Shown: piece after piece, positions 4,189 through 6,421 of the stretch
How positions within the stretch are numbered: the first letter of the stretch is position 1
Layout of the letters: each line of letters begins with the position of its first letter
NCBI GenBank assembly: GCA_934623545.1
Contig: CAKTVN010000099.1
Span: 1 to 6,421 of the forward strand
Origin: an uncultured Oscillospiraceae bacterium
GTDB lineage: Bacteria > Bacillota > Clostridia > Oscillospirales > Oscillospiraceae
Length of the DNA: 6,421 nucleotides
Reading direction: 5' to 3'
The notes under the pieces: model-generated
Seen by the model: only the letters and a program-made list of their open reading frames with translations
The model's database searches: none
Told to the model about the DNA's origin: nothing
Translations under genes and position numbers: made by a program

Positions 4189-4755
4189 ATGGATTTGTTG
4201 TATGAAGCTGCGTCCGCGTGGCAGGAGCTGACCGCCTTTACATACCGGATCACCTATGGAAAGCGCGGTGTTTTACACACAATCACGTTAAAATTTGAGG
4301 TCAGCGAGTTCTACCATCTGGCAGGCTTTCAGTACATGAACGATATTGTTTTACCGTTTCGGTTTTCGCACGCAAAGGCAGTCGATGCGGCGCTGACCGG
4401 GCGAATCACGCAGAAGCATATAGCAAAGAGTGAAAACTGGGAAGCCATCAAAGAGCGGCTGACGGCGATAACGAAGCTGAGACAGGCGCTGGATACGTCG
4501 TTCAGCGTGTATAAGTTCAATCCGGAAGTGCTGCTGTTCTATACAAAAATTAAAGCCGAGAATCTGATTTTGGCAAGGTGCGAGGACGTTGTATTTCTGT
4601 TTACAGATCAATCGAAGGATGGCATAGCGTTTTCGAAGTCGATTTTTCTGAAACGCGAAGGTCGCGATTTCAGCCGGAATCAAAAGCCGCTTTCCATCTT
4701 GAAGGTTGAGCGGAACGGCCAGCCGATATACAAAAGCTCGGGCTTCAAAGAATAG
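4189..4755 (+). CDS. PBECR4-like (barnase/EndoU/RelE-type) nuclease-fold protein, 188 aa, candidate toxin
   Basis: The start at 4189 is preceded by AAAGAGAGA about 10 nt away. The sequence shows YRITYGKRGVLHTITLKFE (19-37), then FYHLAGFQYMNDI (41-53), GRITQKHI (71-78), YTKIKAENLI (118-127), and SIFLKREGRDFSRNQKPLSI (151-170). From family memory the F-x-HLxGF block, the IKAxxLI block and the SIF...RNQ...LLK-like end match the PBECR4 family, one of the phage-associated RNase-like folds related to barnase, EndoU, colicin E5/D and RelE. RNA cleavage is inferred, with His43, Lys122 and the 160s Arg/Ser region as candidate active-site residues. It follows a promoter-RNA-terminator unit rather than a protein antitoxin gene. 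No signal peptide is present. Stop is TAG. Confidence 0.65.
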   Translation: MDLLYEAASAWQELTAFTYRITYGKRGVLHTITLKFEVSEFYHLAGFQYMNDIVLPFRFSHAKAVDAALTGRITQKHIAKSENWEAIKERLTAITKLRQALDTSFSVYKFNPEVLLFYTKIKAENLILARCEDVVFLFTDQSKDGIAFSKSIFLKREGRDFSRNQKPLSILKVERNGQPIYKSSGFKE

Positions 4756-5340
4756 TGGCCGCAAATAAAATTGTTTCGTTTATGGTACCCCAATTTACCG
4801 CACATTTACCGCGAACCAGCAGGCGCATGAAGCTGGCAAGGGTGAGGCCCGGAGCTTGCCGCAGAGTATAAGCAGCGCCAGCCTGAACGTGAAGCCAACC
4901 ACACAGTGAGCGGCATCCACACAGCAAGCGGCGCCCACAGCAAAGCAGCACCCACAGCAAGAGCGACAGCACAAGGTGAGACTGACGATGCAGCGCACGG
5001 CGAACAGCTGAAGCATGACTGTCTGAGTACCCCAAGCCCGAAAGAACAGCACACGGCACGCTTGAGACGCCTATGAAGCGCAAGAACAGTCCCTCTTGAA
5101 ATACTGAATCGGCATAGAGACCCGTCGAAAAATTCATCACGACCATCCCACACCCGGAGAAAGGGCATTGCGCACATGGCATGAACGGGCTTCTGCGTGA
5201 AGGCGGCATCCGGCGATCGTGAGGAACCCCAGTCCGGATGTCGGAGACCGCCGCATCATATACACGATAGGAGACGGCCTGCCTGCCGCCTGCATGACCG
5301 GAGGTCAAGCAACAGACGGACTCATAAGAATTCATAAAAG
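4756..5340 (+). ncRNA. Gene-free region, possible large structured RNA
   Basis: About 585 bp hold no credible gene, although cysteine-rich open frames exist on the minus strand without ribosome sites. Many helices can form: CCAGC/GCTGG (4816/4832), GGCAAG/CTTGCC (4835/4855), a bulged ATG-CAGC helix (4988-5019), GACTGT/ACAGTC (5017/5086), CGCTT/AAGCG (5059/5076), GGCGG-CATCCGG with CCGGATG and CCGCC (5202-5252), and TGACC/GGTCA (5295/5303). ATCGTG (5216-5221) can pair with CACGAT (5263-5268) across the CATCCGG stem, a pseudoknot. TTTATG (4779-4784) could close with CATAAA (5333-5338). A terminator ends the unit. Size and mobile-DNA setting recall large phage RNAs such as ROOL or GOLLD, but I see no proof of membership. 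No clear promoter is seen, so it may be cotranscribed with the PBECR4-like gene. Confidence 0.35.
4899..4969 (+). repeat. Four degenerate ~18-bp repeats, T-poor
   Basis: Units at 4899-4916, 4917-4934, 4935-4951 and 4952-4969 each begin CCACA(CA)G and continue AAGCGGC-like. The tract has almost no T on the plus strand. If the region is an RNA this would be an unpaired purine- and C-rich linker. Confidence 0.6.
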
Positions 5341-5378
5341 ACCGTGAGAGGCGAGGAGCGGCTTTCTCACGGTTTTTC
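5336..5378. terminator. Bidirectional Rho-independent terminator
   Basis: ACCGTGAGA (5341-5349) pairs perfectly with TCTCACGGT (5365-5373). TTTTT follows rightward and CTTTT follows leftward. It can end both the rightward transcript from the PBECR4/RNA region and the leftward transcript of the 113-aa gene. Confidence 0.85.
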
Positions 5379-5602
5379 ATTTATGAAATTGGGCAAAACC
5401 TTAACTTCCGGCTGCTTCACTGCACATATCTCAAATTTGCAGATTCTCAGATATAGGAAACTTTGCGGCGGGAGTATCGACCGGCGCGGCGGTCAGGGCG
5501 TATCCGTCAGTACAAGCGCCGACGGCATGGTTTTACAATTATGAAACGTCGGTTAGATTACTCTAATCTGGCAGCACTTCTCCATCCGTCCACGTTCTGC
5601 CG
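5379..5602. other. Gap between convergent units
   Basis: No gene is supported. It holds a GACCG/CGGTC hairpin around 5478-5493 and a short palindrome AGATTA-CTC-TAATCT (5555-5569) without a T-run. A rightward Arg-rich open frame crosses it but lacks a ribosome site and runs antisense into the 113-aa gene. Confidence 0.4.
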
Positions 5603-5944
5603 TCACTTCTCCCACAAACCGCAGACGGTACACCCGATGCGCAGTCTGCCGCCGGTGTTTGAAAGGGATACGCTGTCGCTGAACTCCATGAGCATGGCAA
5701 AATGCTTGCGGACGTATTCGTTCAGCACCACGACGGGAAGCGGCACGTCGAGCGTCAGGCTGGCACTGGAGCGGGCTTCCGTCGGCTCTTGAATGGTCAT
5801 GCTTCCGTGCGTATGGCGCATGAGCGCCCCGGCATGGCCGCGCAGCCGGTCGAACAGCTGCCGTTTTTCCTCGCTGGGAACTGTTCCATGAAAGTCGCCG
5901 TCAGGCTCGCCGAGAATCAGGTTGATAATGTCTTGTTCGTTCAT
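5603..5944 (-). CDS. Hypothetical protein, 113 aa
   Basis: The start at 5944 has an ideal ribosome site (AAAGGAG, 7-nt spacer) and the gene ends in TGA, so it is very probably real. I do not recognise it. The N-terminal 45 residues are helical and charged (MNEQDIINLILGEPDGDFHG, then EEKRQLFDRLRGHAGALMRH). The middle has a beta-like SLTLDVPLPVVVLNEYV followed by a helix. The end is RIGCTVCGLWEK, with a single CxxC pair. No membrane segment or signal peptide is seen. It is transcribed leftward, away from the hairpin array, and ends at the bidirectional terminator 5336-5378. An accessory phage or element protein is likely; no function is assigned. Confidence 0.75.
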   Translation of the reverse strand: MNEQDIINLILGEPDGDFHGTVPSEEKRQLFDRLRGHAGALMRHTHGSMTIQEPTEARSSASLTLDVPLPVVVLNEYVRKHFAMLMEFSDSVSLSNTGGRLRIGCTVCGLWEK

Positions 5945-6026
5945 GTGAAAAACTCCTTTGCATTTTCTATAGTTATTGTTCTACCGCGTTTTCTGATTTT
6001 GTCCCGCTCAAGACATATTTTTTGCC

Positions 6027-6235
6027 GCTGAATTTTCAGCCGCGAAACAGGTGCTTAAATTTTCAAGCACGGGTGCGTCATATTTGACGCGGGGAGGTGT
6101 CCTCAAAAGTGAGGAATCGCCCCTTTTGCCGTACCGAATTACGATCGCTCTGCCTTTGTACGAAAAACATACGAAGGGGCCTGCTCAAAATTGCGCAGAC
6201 CCACTAGAATGTGGGTGTCCCCAGAATTGGGGATA
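6027..6235. repeat. Array of nine successive short hairpins with unrelated stems
   Basis: Consecutive inverted repeats lie at 6027-6040 (GCTGAA/TTCAGC), 6051-6070 (GTGCTT/AAGCAC), 6075-6090 (GCGTCA/TGACGC), 6100-6115 (TCCTCA/TGAGGA), 6130-6143 (CGTA/TACG), 6153-6177 (CCTTTGTA-C-G with partner, one mismatch), 6178-6201 (GG-C-CTGC with GCAG-A-CC), 6200-6215 (CCCAC/GTGGG) and 6216-6235 (TCCCCA/TGGGGA plus two pairs). Loops are A/T-rich. Centres are 18-29 bp apart. Stem sequences differ, so structure rather than sequence seems conserved. Confidence 0.85.
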
Positions 6236-6279
6236 CCCCCTATTTCACAAACCGGAGCGGAAAAAACAAATCGATCAAA

Positions 6280-6320
6280 CCGTTTTCCAAAAAAATTTAT
6301 AAACGGCAGTTTAAAAACGG
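6280..6320. repeat. Inverted and direct CCGTTT/AAACGG motifs upstream of the right-edge gene
   Basis: CCGTTTT (6280-6286) is inverted as AAAACGG (6314-6320), with a further AAACGG at 6301-6306. They precede the promoter at 6335-6363 and could be regulator half-sites. Confidence 0.35.
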
Positions 6321-6334
6321 GAATGCTGGAATTC

Positions 6335-6363
6335 TTGCATAAATTGGAGAAAAATATTATAAT
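6335..6363 (+). promoter_or_regulatory. Promoter of the right-edge gene
   Basis: TTGCAT (6335-6340), a 17-bp spacer and TATAAT (6358-6363), about 24 bp before the start codon at 6387, in an A/T-rich stretch. Confidence 0.65.
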
Positions 6364-6386
6364 TATTGCGGAAAGGAGATGGTTTT

Positions 6387-6421
6387 GTGCCATATATCGC
6401 ATATCTGCCGAACAGCAGAGT
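6387..6421 (+). CDS. 5' end of a rightward gene (partial)
   Basis: GTG at 6387 follows GGAAAGGAG with an 8-nt spacer and reads MPYIAYLPNSR before the window ends. An ATG at 6379 directly abuts the ribosome site and is in another frame, so GTG is preferred. Too little is visible to name the product. It is divergent from the 113-aa gene across the hairpin array. Confidence 0.6.
   Translation, partial: MPYIAYLPNSR

Noticed and set aside
4745..5380. Leftward 211-codon open frame across the gene-free region
   Set aside because: It starts inside the terminator stem, has no ribosome site, is Cys-rich and repetitive, and overlaps other similar frames. It looks like a by-product of T-poor composition on the plus strand.
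5555..5569. AGATTA-CTC-TAATCT palindrome as a terminator or attachment site
   Set aside because: No T-run follows in either direction and no second copy is present in the window, so neither role can be supported.
6027..6235. CRISPR array or a copied repeat family
   Set aside because: The hairpin stems are unrelated in sequence and there are no constant repeats or equal spacers.

Overview
The window looks like accessory DNA, probably part of a prophage or integrative element, from a fairly G+C-rich gut-type Firmicute (Clostridia). The evidence is GGAGG-type ribosome sites, consensus sigma-A promoters, short tightly packed genes of phage or mobile-element character, and toxin-like genes. No tRNA, rRNA, CRISPR array, insertion sequence or integrase is visible. 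Organism and element type are inferences.

Left part (1-2177, leftward): a run of small genes is read from a promoter near 2184-2212. In transcription order these are a possible 33-codon ORF, a 91-aa coiled-coil protein (1653-1928), a sigma-region-4-like HTH gene interrupted by an in-frame TAG (1584-1000), a 65-aa acidic protein (785-982), a Rho-independent terminator (735-765), an unrecognised 194-aa protein (81-665), and the first codons of a gene resembling a Rha/ORF6N-type phage regulator (1-43).

Switch (2184-2290): two divergent promoters are controlled by three copies of TACAC-N9-GTGTA spaced 34 and 35 bp apart. The outer copies sit on the leftward and rightward promoters. The rightward promoter drives an overlapping operon of a small Cro/C1-type HTH protein, a zeta-toxin-like P-loop kinase and a Fic-family protein whose motif has Gln in place of the catalytic His. 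Both gene junctions use the same 15-base sequence. The layout fits a self-regulated toxin-antitoxin operon.

Right-centre (3940-4755): a consensus promoter, about 165 nt of untranslated structured RNA, a strong terminator and then, 19 bp further on, a 188-aa protein resembling the PBECR4 (barnase/EndoU/RelE-like) nuclease family. This is the architecture of type III (RNA antitoxin) toxin-antitoxin loci, but with a different toxin fold. It is the best candidate for an undescribed system here.

Right (4756-6421): about 590 bp with no credible gene, rich in possible helices and ending in a bidirectional terminator, may encode a large structured RNA. It is followed by a leftward 113-aa hypothetical gene (5603-5944), an intergenic array of nine successive hairpins with unrelated stems (6027-6235), and the promoter and first codons of a rightward gene (6387 on).
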